A stretch of DNA of 64,000 bases, from contig BCHH01000012.1 of assembly GCA_001599595.1 (NCBI GenBank), forward strand, positions 978,656 to 1,042,655, in the 5' to 3' direction. Every line of letters starts with the position of its first letter. Positions within the stretch are counted from its first letter, which is position 1. This document shows positions 32,672 to 42,968 of this stretch, in pieces. The notes below the pieces were generated by a model that had not been told where the DNA came from, did not search any database, and saw only the letters and a list, made by a program, of their open reading frames with translations. The translations under genes and the position numbers were made by a program. Source of the stretch: Beverwykella pulmonaria. Its lineage: Eukaryota > Ascomycota > Dothideomycetes > Pleosporales > Melanommataceae.

Positions 32672-34460
32672 TTAACGTTTTACGCATTCTACAGTGGTAA
32701 ATTCGATGGTGATAATCTGCGAGATTACACGCGCTGTTCCAGTCATCGCAAAGTTCCAAACTACCCAGCTATACTCGCCATTCTTCCATCTCGTGCGTTC
32801 TTCGGCCTCAATGTGTTTCATCACTTTCTGATGATACCTCACCCCTAGATCCTTGGTTTCCTCCCAGCCGCCTGTACCCGTATCCTCTTCGATGGAGACA
32901 TCTGTGCCCGGGACCCACGGAATCTTGCGTACAAGCTTCACATTGAGTTCGAGCCTCAGGTGAGGAAGGTTAAAGATTGAAGTGTTCTCATATCCACTCA
33001 AGTGCTTTCAAGATGTAAACCAGAGTATCATGTCCTGATGTCTCTAATCTTTGAGTTTATCTACAGTATCCTTGCATAGCTGTAGTCCAGATACGTCGTG
33101 GACTTGCAAGAAGCTCCAATCTGACTTCATAAAAGCTGGCCCATAGTTTCGAATGTAGCTCCAATTTGATTTGAAAAACTGGGCGTGGACCCAATTTGAG
33201 GAAGCTATGCTGTAGATATGTTGCTTGTCATTATTAGTAAATTTCAGGGGAGTTTTACATGTGTTGATTGAAGAGACGCATAGACAGCCGGATGAAGTGT
33301 CGTCGCAGATGTACCGACTTGTGTCAAAGCGCTTAGCTTCATATGACCACCCCATCTCGCAGATCTTCAAGTTAAACAGGTAACGAGGCTCATCAATCAA
33401 AAGAGAAGGCTTAGTAAATCCATTGAAGGTGTGTGCGATCTCGTGAATTGGAATCCTCGACAACGGGAGCAATTCTTTGAGCGACTTGGTTTGAAGCATT
33501 ATAGTGTTCGATAGCTCTTCAAGGAAGTTCTTGTGGTGAAGTGAATGTCAATCTCGACACATCATCCTTGGATACTTCTCGTTTGGTTTTTACCTTCCAG
33601 GGTATGCTGTTAGCGGGTCCTTTTGACACCTTAAACTTATCCTTTGGGACCACCTGGTCTGCAACCGAAATAGTTCAGATAACTCCAAAATTCACCGTAT
33701 GTAAGGAGTCATATATGGACCTACCCCACACATCCTTTCTCAACGATCGAACTTGAAGGCTGTGTGATAGGGCATGGACTCGAATATTTTCCAACCCCAT
33801 CTAATACCATCGGGATGGTAGAGCGTTTTCTGTGCGATGTGAGCACCTTCGGATTCGTCCATGGTCCAGGGGCCATCGGCGAGGTGGGAAAAAAGGGCAG
33901 GGTTTTCTCCTCAGTAATAAATGACGAAACAGGCCGCAAACAGGCTGAATGGTGTCATATAATTTCTCGTTCATGTAGTGCCAAATTTTCCTCCAGAGTA
34001 AAGGATGCATTTGGCTGTCTAAATCTACGAGTGGCAAAATGGTGAGAGCTGGACCAGGCACCCGATTGTAGAAGTCCCTCTTTGCAGACTCAGGAGCTTC
34101 ATATACCGTATCAAGAGTGGAAGGCGGTGGTCTGGCTCGCTGCTGGGGAGATTGGCTCGTGTCAAGGGAGAATCGTTGTTGGTTGACATTGGGCAATCTG
34201 AGTCAAAACTTGACCGTGTCGCGCCTTTCGTTGAGGACCTTGCTGGACAAGGGATTTGGTGCCATTGGAGGAGGCTTGGATGAAATGTCCTTACCATGGA
34301 GAGCAGAGCTGGGAGGCGATGGCGGTTGGTCCGGCATGAAGATGTGGGCTGAGTTAATAGTTGTGTCGGATTGTTGGCCAGGATCTGTAGTCTGCGATGG
34401 GACCTCCATGCTCGTGGGCGCCTCGAAATTTGGATTCACGTCCAATGAGGTTAGGTTCAT
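32672..34460 (-). pseudogene. Degenerate gene of unknown function
   Basis: Coding-like sequence on the minus strand is spread over all three frames. It starts at MNLTSLDVNPNF (34460), runs to an in-frame TGA at 34203–34205, and continues in the same frame through STLDTVYEAPESAKRDFYN and LWRKIWHYMNE. It then jumps frame near 33905 (LADGPWTMDESEGAHIAQKT), and again upstream of a 151-codon stretch (33044–33499) and a C-terminal part (32672–33001, SIEEDTGTGGWEETKD). The gaps are too short to be introns of the size used elsewhere here (about 48 bp or more). The product is a cytosolic-looking protein with Trp-rich segments; no family recognised. Sequencing error is an alternative explanation for single indels but not for this number of breaks. 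Confidence 0.6.
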
Positions 34461-35171
34461 GGTATGATTGCTAGAGAGCAGTTGTGTGGGATTGAGGAAA
34501 GATTTGTTGTGAAATATATGCTGGTAGGTACAAGCCGAGCCGCTTGAATGCACCGAAGCGCAGGAGGCTGCCGCGGAAAGTGAATGTCAGAATCTGACTC
34601 CTGGGTGCTACTCGACCCAATCACCACCCTCAACTTTCACACATTGCCGTCGTTTACTGATTCATAATTCGACTCATGGGTCATACTCGAGCCCATCGCA
34701 TTCACCTGCACGCAGTCCTCGACTCGCCAAACCCAGGCATCTTCTCCTACCCGATCATCAAGCCCAATATCACTCCCCCACACCATAGAATCGAACTTTC
34801 ATCCACGGCGACAAATTTCCATGTCGTCCGTCAGCTCTCCCAACAAATTGAAGTCTACCATCTCGACGACGACTTCAAGTACAAGGTACAGAATATTCTG
34901 TGTCTGCTGTGGGATGCTATGGTACTGTGGGTTGTGTAGACAACTGTGGTGCGTCTCATTGAGATGATGGGGTATCGGTGAGAAAGTGTTGATCATTGAT
35001 ACGTCAGGTCGAATTGCTATTCAGAACATCGTTGGTCTTTCTTCTCCAATTAGAAGGAATATATGGGATCCAATTCAGAGATCGTATAAAATTTTCCCAT
35101 CACAAACTCCAGCTTTTCTGCCCAAACGCTGACTCGTGAAATATACATACGAAATTGGAAAATACATCTTG
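34461..35171. other. Intergenic, no gene recognised
   Basis: Between the degenerate gene and the 3' end of ILV3. An 87-codon ORF (34676–34939, + strand) shows no domain. Confidence 0.45.
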
Positions 35172-37046
35172 CTACGTTGCTGCATCCGTGACGCAGCCGT
35201 GGCTCGCGTCTTGGACGAACCGGGCGTATTTGAAAAGTGTGCCCTTGCTATACTTCAAAGGCGGCGCCGTCCATTCCTTCCTCCGTCTCGCGAGCTCCTC
35301 ATCACTGACACTGAAGTCCAACTTCCGTGACTCGGCATCAATAGTAACTTCATCACCATCTCTTACAAGGCCAATGGGGCCACCTTCTTGGGCCTCAGGC
35401 ACAATATGTCCGATCAGGAAGCCATGGCTTCCACCGCTGAAGCGGCCATCGGTCAGCAGTGCGACGTCCTGGCCGAGCCCTGCACCCATGATGGCTGAAC
35501 TGGGCTTCAGCATTTCGGGCATGCCTGGGCCACCCTTGGGCCCTTCGTAGCGGATGATGACAACAGTCTTTTCCCCCTTCTTGATTTCTCCTTTCTCGAG
35601 GGCGGCAATGAAGTCATCCTCAGCATCGTAGCATTTGGCCTTTCCAGTGAATTTGAGGCCCTCTTTGCCGGTGATCTTGCCAACGCAGCCTCCGGGGGCG
35701 AGATTGCCTCGCAGAATCTGAATATGGCCAGTCTTTTTGATGGGATTACTCAGGGGTCGAATAATGTCCTGGTCAGCGGGGAAATCGGGCGCATCCTTTA
35801 GGTTCTCCTTCAGCGTCTTGCCAGTCACAGTCATACCGCTTCCATCAATCAGTCCCTCCTTGAGAAGGAACTTCAGCAGTGCTGGAGTACCGCCGATGTC
35901 GAAGATGTCAGCCATGACGTATTTGCCCGACGGCTTGAGGTCTGCTAAGAAGGGTATCCTGTCGCTAACGCTTTGGAAGTCGTCGATGGTGAGCTTGATT
36001 CCGACCGAGTCGGCAATGGCGATGAGGTGGAGGACGGCATTTGTCGAACCACCGGTGATGTTGACGACGATCATGGCGTTCTCGAAGGCTTGTCGGGTCA
36101 GGATGTCCGAGGGTCGGATATCCTCTTTCAGGAGGTTCTTAATAGCTCCGCCTGCTGCTAGACACTCCAGAACCTTGGCCTTGGAGTTTGCAGGATTCGA
36201 TGATGATCCAGGGAGGGACATGCCCATGACTTCGATAGCCGTGGCCATGGTGTTGGCTGTGTACATGCCGCCGCAAGCGCCCTGGCCGTTGCAGGCATGC
36301 CTGATGATGTCGAAACGCGTTTCTTCGTTGATCTCTCCTGTGATGAACTGCCCATAGGCTTGGAAGGCAGACACTATGTCGAGAGTGTCGTTGCCCTTGA
36401 CCTTTCCGCACCCTGGCTGGATAGTGCCACCGTACACCATAATCGAAGGCCTGTTTACTCTCCCCATAGCCATGATAACACCGGGCATGTTCTTGTCACA
36501 CCCGGGGATGGAGATGTTCGCATCGTACCACTGCCCGCCCATGACTGTTTCAATCGAGTCGGCGATCAGGTCGCGCGACTGCAGCGAGTATCGCATGCCC
36601 TTTGTGCCCATAGAGATGCCATCGCTGACGCCAATAGTGTTGAATTGCATGCCAATAAGCCCTGCTCTCTCCACGCCCTCCCTGACCTTGTGGTTCAGGT
36701 CTAGCAGGTGCATGTTGCATGGGTTTCCCGAGTACCACACCGATGATATGCCTACCTGCGCCTTGTTCATGTCCGCCTCGCTCATGCCCGTGGCGTACAG
36801 CATGGCCTGCGAGGCGCCCTGCGACTTCGGTTGGGTAATAGACTTGCTGACCGTGTTCAGCTCGGTATCTGACTTGGTCCAGCGGCGTGTCGTGCTCGAT
36901 AGAGTTCGTCTGGGGTGGTGTTAGCTGCTGTTTGTGCATGGCCTTTTGGGGAGCATTTTGGAGCAATTGACTTACGCCTGCGGCCATTGCAGGCGCGCCG
37001 GGCATCTTGAGCGTGCCAGAGCAGCCCCAAAGCGTGAATTCAGCAT
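35172..37046 (-). CDS. ILV3: Dihydroxy-acid dehydratase, mitochondrial (ILV3)
   Basis: Exons 36976–37046 and 35172–36909 (intron 66 bp, donor GTAAGT) give 602 aa. The enzyme dehydrates 2,3-dihydroxy-isovalerate and -methylvalerate in valine and isoleucine synthesis in the mitochondrial matrix, using an Fe–S cluster. Exon 1 encodes an Arg/Ala/Ser-rich presequence ([20 protein letters not shown]) found only after choosing the frame that splices into TLSSTTRRW. The mature part begins near [19 protein letters not shown]. Cluster-type cysteines sit in [18 protein letters not shown] and GACGGMYTA. Other signatures are [34 protein letters not shown] and [15 protein letters not shown]. Full length and intact, it contrasts with the decayed sequence on both sides. 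Confidence 0.96.
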
Positions 37047-37305
37047 ATTGGTGTCGTGCCCTCAGTTTGTGGGCTGCGCGGGACAATTTTATGCGTCACG
37101 TCGGAGGTGTTGCGGAACTCTCGCCGATATCGCGACCTGGAGAGAATGCCGGTAGCGTAGCCAATCAGCGATGGGCGGTTTGATGTGTGATGTATCTACA
37201 TCTCCATTTCAGCACTTTGGTGTTACTGCGACAGAAGAGAAGAACGTGAGACGTGCCACCTAGCTATTGTGGCTCAAGTCACCGCCTTGTAGAGTTGCTA
37301 GAGGG

Positions 37306-37327
37306 TTTTTTTTTTTTTTTTTTTTTT
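37306..37327. repeat. T22 homopolymer
   Basis: Twenty-two consecutive T about 260 bp upstream of the ILV3 start. Possible promoter poly(dA:dT) element, remnant poly(A) tail of a retroposed copy on the minus strand, or sequencing artefact. Confidence 0.85.
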
Positions 37328-37557
37328 GGCTTGTCTCGCACAATCATTTTTAGTATGGCTTTTTGTCACGACCATTATTGTCGGTATACCGGCTACTCGG
37401 CCTACTGCGGTAGGTCGGAGCGGTAAGGTGAAATGGACACGAACCTNCTCAACCTACAGTCAACCGTAATGGNGTTGCTGAGCGTGAGCTGAAGATTCCN
37501 GGGGCAGTAACTGGAAGGAACTGGTTGCTGCGGGGGGGTTGGCGGAAGGGGTTTTGC

Positions 37558-37646
37558 GATCACGGTCACGACCGTGTATCGACTTCTGGATCACGGTCAC
37601 GACCGTGTATCCGTTTCGGGGGTGATCACGATCACAATCGTGTATC
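37558..37646. repeat. Three copies of a 23-bp palindromic unit
   Basis: Copies at 37558–37580 and 37589–37611 are identical; the copy at 37624–37646 differs. Each contains an inverted repeat (CACGGTC-ac-GACCGTG in the first two, CACGAT-caca-ATCGTG in the third). Spacing is 31 and 35 bp. Confidence 0.85.
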
Positions 37647-38218
37647 CATTGTTGAAGCGGAGTCACTGATTCTACGTGATACGGGCCAACAGTCTAGGAG
37701 AGTCTGGTGGCTATATCGGGTGTAGGATATTCAGTTATAATTTCGTCTTGTCCTCCTCTGCAGTCTATCTAGAGTTGTAGCTTTATAGGGCTGTGGAGGT
37801 TTAGACGCTAAGCTAGCGTTAAACCCACAGTTCGTAATTCACAACAGCAGTTGTTGCAGTAGTGTATCACCGCTGTTGCAACAATACCAACAATTATGGA
37901 CTCCACCCAATTCCTGGCGAACGACAATTCACAATGTCGCCGTTCCTCATCAGCGCCCACTTTCAAAGCATCGACCATTTCGCACAATGCTTCATGAGTG
38001 AGCATCATGGTGACTCAGTATGCACATCTCTGACTATATCTACTTTCCTTCTTCATTTCTCTTCTGTCATGGCCCGCTTTGCCGTTCTGTTCTATATTTC
38101 ACAATGGCTGCTACTACTGTGTTCACTGGGTTCAAATACGCAGCATACTGGAGCGAGAACGAAGCAAAACACAAGGCGGAGCTCAACACACATACTTTCG
38201 CTAATCAGTGTACCAGTA

Positions 38219-39771
38219 CTATGCTGCAGGATCAATCTCCTCTCGCTTAAAGGCCGCGAACAGCTCGTCGTTGTCGTATATCCTCATGGAACCTCTAACG
38301 ATCTCACCAACACCGGGCATGAGACAGTCGACACTCTCCGTCACACGTGGATCATCCTTGTCTCTAGGCATATAGAACGCCTTGATATCCGCGGGGAAGT
38401 GGGTCAGGAATATTGGGCGGTTGATGATGTCGGTCATCTTGCGCTCAGCCGCTTCGGCGATATCGTCTCCAAATTTGTGTGGCCGCAGCTCACTACTAGC
38501 CTCGACGTCCTCGTCTGTAAGAAGCTGGTGTTCTACAAGCCAGTCGATAGCATCAGCGTACCTCATGCGCAAGAAGGGTTGCTTAGGCATCTTGAACTTC
38601 GGGTTGAGGTCTAAGATGTATTGCTTGATGGTAGGATCTGCCATTGTGACTTCTAGGACCCTGCACATGACCTGCTCGAGATGCTCCAGGAGGTTATCAA
38701 AGGTGATGAAGTCGAGTTCGGGGACATACTTAGCAAGATGGCGGCAGGGTAAGGACTTCTCTGCTGGGAAGGACTTTTTGATACAATAGACGTTGCCTAT
38801 AGATGGCCGACAAGTCTCCAGATAGAGTTGCGAGGACTGTGTCAGGTATGCCGTCTCGTTGTAGTAGAGAAGGGTGAAAAGATTGCCAGAGGGCTGACCT
38901 TACGCATGCGTAGCTCCTTGTATACTATGGAGAAAGCAAACTCAATAGCATTACAGACAATTAAGAATTTCAAAACAGTCTCACTGCAGAGCGTAAGGTG
39001 TCGAAGGCCGAGGAGTGTCGCGCGCTTAGTGTCCTTAGAGATTCTGTTGGTGATGGCGTCGTCACTACCAGCCGCCTTTCCGATAATTGTGTAGTAGTCT
39101 GCATGCAGTTCACGGCCGTTGGGCGCATGTGCTCCCTTGGGTACTGTCTACGGCTCTCCTAGAATCTACATGCTCGTCTCGCAGGTCAAGGTCAGGACAT
39201 TATAGGTCTTCGCCAATTGCCTGGTGAGGATGACCTGCATGAAGCCGTGGCCATCGCACACTGTAATGAACATGTTCTCTTTCTGTCTCCGCTCTCTATG
39301 CACCCTGCCGAATACCCTTACGCGTATACCCTTGATATATTTGCTGTCACCCAGTGTCACTTTCCCTGGGTCGGTCTCGTCCAGCTGGATACGGGATGGC
39401 TTTAGTAGGCTCTTATCCTCCTCAAGCACAATCTTCTTGGCCTTGTCGAGCACCTTCTTCCGATCCGCTTCCTGTCTCGACCTCTCTGCGACCAGTTCGA
39501 GTTCGCGGGCAGCTTTTTTCTGGTGTTGCTTCGCAGCGTTGGCCGCTTTCTTCGGAGCCGCATTGGCTGCGGGCTTCCACTCGAGTCTGGCAGAGGAATC
39601 AGAGCCCTTGGGGACGTCTCCAGAGGTGGATTTTTGGGTAATGAACTTAGCTGTCTCGCCATAGGATATGTAGGCAAACGCGAGGGACTTGTAGGGTGAA
39701 GTTTCGGTGCCTTGCTGCGAGGTGGAGTCCTCGCAGACGTCTTCGTCGATGTAGTAGGTTGGTTCGGCCAT
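38219..39771 (-). pseudogene. Truncated, decayed cytosolic asparaginyl-tRNA synthetase copy
   Basis: The minus strand encodes an N-terminal charged extension, then the OB-fold anticodon-binding part (GIRVRVFGRVHRERRQKENM, then FITVCDGHGFMQVIL). Next comes an in-frame TAG at 39166–39168 and a second at 39148–39150. The same frame then resumes with NGRELHADYYTIIGKAAG and DAITNRISKDTKRATLLG. Part of the catalytic core is missing, and the frame shifts before YYNETAYLTQSSQLYLETC, which reads through to EIDPAA, where a stop follows. Class II motif 3 and the last 40 or so residues expected in the family are absent. The intact enzyme would charge tRNA-Asn in the cytosol. This copy cannot be functional as a full synthetase, and a full-length gene should exist elsewhere in the genome. 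Confidence 0.85.
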
Positions 39772-40231
39772 GGTGAAGCAATTGGTTTGTGGGAGGATGA
39801 GCCGTATTGTTCGCGAGCGTGTAGTGACCTCAAATCCAGCGCCAATATCATGCTCGATTGCAACAAACGCGAAGGATGGAGAGATGAACGCATCATGCCA
39901 AAGCTACATACTTTCAACGTCATGGCCAGCGCCTGGTTTCAAGATAAGAATGGATCTCCAAGAACGTGCAGAAGCGACAGACGGCGTGAAGAGAAGATGA
40001 CAACCAGCAATAAACGCAATATATTCTAAGCTATAACATCACTCTACGGCGCAAAAGAAGCCTCTCGTGCTCGTGCATGCAGGCTTCGCTGACGATCCAC
40101 TAGTTCCCATATGAGCGGTATGGAATATCATAGCGTTGGTGTTGTCCTTCGTTACTGAATTCATTCGGCCTCTCGTCGTAGGCCCCGTACTGGCTATTCA
40201 CCCGGTAATCATACCCTTTGGCGGCGAGACG
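39772..40231. other. Intergenic, no gene recognised
   Basis: Promoter side of the synthetase remnant and 3' side of the next minus-strand frame. No domain-bearing ORF. Confidence 0.45.
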
Positions 40232-41822
40232 TTACCCATAAGTGTCTTCTCTGTAGGAACTGGACTGCTGATAAGTATCGCTATTGCGCTCGCCGTAACT
40301 GTAGCTCTGTTCGTCAGGCACGTCGTCTTCAAGAGCGTGGCTTTGATATCCGGAGTCATAGGATGGTTCCTCGGCATATTCCTTGCTCTGATAGCGCTGG
40401 GTCCATGACACTCCCGCGTCGTCGTTTCCGGAGTATGAGGTTGGAGTTTGCTGGTCGTCTGCCTCGCGATATTCACCCATAGGCTCATCATTGTAAGTCA
40501 CCTGGTCAGTGGCGTTGCGATACTCATTGCGTGCGTTACCGTGGTAGCGCTGAGGCCTTTCGTACTCGTTGCGGTTGCCATCAAAAGCCTGTCCAAGACG
40601 CGGTTCCTGCTCGTCTTCATTCTGCCTGCCATACGCATTCTCCCGTCCCGCATCAGTGCCATAGCTTTCCGTCTGCCCGTTCAGCTCACCCTCCCCAGCC
40701 TCTGGATAATTTTTTTGTTGCTCGTCGGCATTGTACGATTCGCCGTCTGCGTATCGTTGGGAGTAAGACAGATTTTCTGCATCGTCCGCACGATAGCTGT
40801 TTCGATAGATCCGCTCTACGCCAGGGTACTCTTCCTGCTGTGCACCGTCTTCGAAGCTCCAAGACTCATCGTATCCTTGATTCCCGTAAGTTTCTTTCTC
40901 CTCGGACTCTTGTTCTTCACCTTGGGGTTCGTAGGAACGCAGCTCTTTGTTAGAGTTTCCCGTATCTTTATACACCCTACGGTCGTGCTGGTTTTCCTTG
41001 TAATACACAACAGTATGAATATTGTAGAACTGAACGCCAGTGTAGACACCTTTGGACTCGCTTTTCGCCCCGGAGTCCTTCCCAGCTGACTTGATGGTAT
41101 ACTATTGTTGGCGCACCAAGTTAGTGAATGCTCCTTGGAGACCTGGTTCAGATACACGTACCGGCATAGTGACAGTAACCTTCGTCGCTGTCAGTTCCGC
41201 AACATAGGTTTTGCCGGCCGGCACGGCCAAGTGCAGATTGGCACCCCACTTCACTGTTTCGACATTTTTTTGACCCGTTTTCCAATCATTCTTGGTAGTA
41301 GTTTTCACCCTGACATCAGTTTCTATGAGTTGTGGTGCTAGATGGAACTTCAGGCCAATTTTGCCGCCAACTTCGTACCCCTCTGACTTTTCGAACGAGT
41401 GCTCCTGGGTGATGTCTTCGTTCCAAATCAGATCCTGGACCTCCTGGACCTCCTGGACCTCCCCCAGGTTTTCTAGCTCTTGCATGGCTATGGCTGATGG
41501 CTTCTCGTTGACGACCCTGGTTGATTTCCTATCGTATTCAATCTCAGAGTCCATCATCTCTTCAAACATTAAGCGAAAAATGGTGGTCCCCATAATCAGG
41601 CGATCCATCCGATTTGAGCTCGAACCCGTCGATTTCGGGCTTCCTATCAGTGCGCGAGACAAGGACGCAGTTCGTGCTTGGGCACAAGAAGCGGAAAGTG
41701 CCACTGCCGCCAGGCATCTTTGTCTCGTCGAAGATGAAGCTAGAGGTAAAATGCAGTGTCAGTGAAAGCCTCATGCAAATATCAAAAGGGACATCTTTAC
41801 AGTCTGCGACGGTTCCGATCAA
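40232..41822 (-). pseudogene. Aerolysin-fold (ETX/MTX2-like) protein with long Y/Q/E-rich tail, broken
   Basis: The minus strand shows an aerolysin-type beta-pore-forming module: alternating Ser/Thr/Val strands (IETDVRVKTTTKNDW, ETVKWGANLHLAVPAGKTY), a VPAG motif typical of the family, then a last strand. An intron at 41102–41161 (donor GTACGT, acceptor AATAG) joins it to a 258-codon hydrophilic C-terminal tail rich in Tyr, Gln, Glu, Asn and Ser, ending at 40232. The N-terminal part (FDETKMPGGSGTFRFLC) is in a different frame from the module; the shift lies near 41570. No start codon or first exon was found. Such modules form pores or act as carbohydrate-binding defence proteins in many eukaryotes; no activity is implied here. 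Family assignment is by strand pattern and VPAG motif, so moderately sure. Confidence 0.55.
41440..41465. repeat. 9-bp tandem repeat inside the aerolysin-fold remnant
   Basis: Roughly three copies of CTGGACCTC encode a repeated E-V-Q tripeptide in the minus-strand frame. Confidence 0.8.
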
Positions 41823-41852
41823 CCGAGATGCCTCATATATGATTCAGGCGAG

Positions 41853-42968
41853 TTGAAGTCCTTACTCTTGGGCGAAAAGCACTTTGAACTTGATTGTCGC
41901 TATCTCGGCTACAACGGAAAGGTCTTTGGCGAGGTGACAACCACTCTTTCCATTCCAGAGTTTCGTTCAACGAGGAAAGTTACATCTCTCAATGCATTCT
42001 CACTGGTGTATCACGAGGTCAAAGTTAGGATAAGGCAGGATCTTATTCGCAATGGCCGGAAGTTCATATCTCTTGGAGGTATCCACAGCCGTGATTGCGA
42101 AGGTTTCGGTTATTTCCAAACTGACGAAGGCCCATTGAAATTTTCTACCAAGGGGCCGCATTATGGTGGACGCGGTAGCGTTCAAAAACGCCAATCCCAA
42201 CTATGGCAAGCCGCGAGTTGATGAGACGCCCCGTCGAGGTTTTTATACGATCGATTTCGATGCTAAAAGGAAGAAGATGCAGCAAGACAAGGTGAAGAGC
42301 AATGGTATAGTTCCTAAAGAGATGAGAGAAGAGGAGCTCTTAATCTGCAATCCGACAGTCCTTGGCTTCAGTTTGGTGAATAAACGATGGGGTCAGACTT
42401 CTCTACCTCTCTCATCTGACGGCTTGTATAACACCAACACTAATAGGCGAATTTCCCGTCGTCAATATCAAGGACATTAGATGGAATACCTTGGCATTTG
42501 AGTCGCTCGCAATCCCGGAGCAAAAGAAACAGATGCTTCAAGCACTTGTGGAGGGCTATCAGTCTGGGTCAGGGCACGTCAAATTTGATGATGTGATTTC
42601 AGGAAAGGGACAAGGCCTGATCGTCCTGCTTTAGTAAGTTTATTGCCTACGAACAGGCTATTTCAGCTGACTGATTATTGATTTCCAGTGGCTCGCCTGG
42701 GGTGGGAAAGACATTGGGAATTGCCGAGTTCAAGAAAAGACCTCTCTGTGGTTTTTTCCCTTGCCGAGCGGAGTTACATATTAGTCTGACCGTTGGAAAG
42801 CTTGCGCGGGAAACCTCACTTTGGATCCGGCCGGACTGGAAACACGTCTATCTCCAATCCTCGATATCGTTCGACGCTGGAACGCTGTGCTCCTCCTCCA
42901 TGAGGCTGATGATCTATGCTTTCGAAGCAGCTATAGAGACTAATACTGCTATACTTCTGGGCTTCTAG
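41853..42968 (+). pseudogene. Decayed AAA-family ATPase with DUF7025-like N-terminal domain
   Basis: The plus strand starts inside the N-terminal domain (ELDCRYLGYNGKVFG, RNGRKFISLGGIHSRDCEGF). It then shifts frame at a GGGG run near 42155 into MVDAVAFKNANPNYGKPR and ICNPTVLGFSLVNKRWG. Two introns are still recognisable (42392–42446 and 42634–42688) and join to FPVVNIKDIRWNTLAFESL and then to the Walker A motif GSPGVGKT. After Walker A the frame breaks again. The Walker B segment reads VLLLHEAD, so the first catalytic Asp of the usual DEAD is replaced by His, and a stop follows soon after. The N-terminus and the whole C-terminal half of the AAA domain are absent. Intact relatives are common in Pezizomycotina and have no settled function. 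Confidence 0.75.

Larger units (their letters stand above)
37047..38218. other. Low-quality, repeat-bearing intergenic stretch
   Basis: Contains the ILV3 promoter, a T22 homopolymer, three ambiguous bases (37447, 37473, 37500), and three palindromic repeats described separately. No gene recognised. The right edge abuts the truncated end of the asparaginyl-tRNA synthetase remnant. Confidence 0.6.

Noticed and set aside
35737..36357. 206-codon plus-strand ORF
   Set aside because: It is fully antisense to the ILV3 coding exon, which has clear catalytic motifs; the ORF has no domain.
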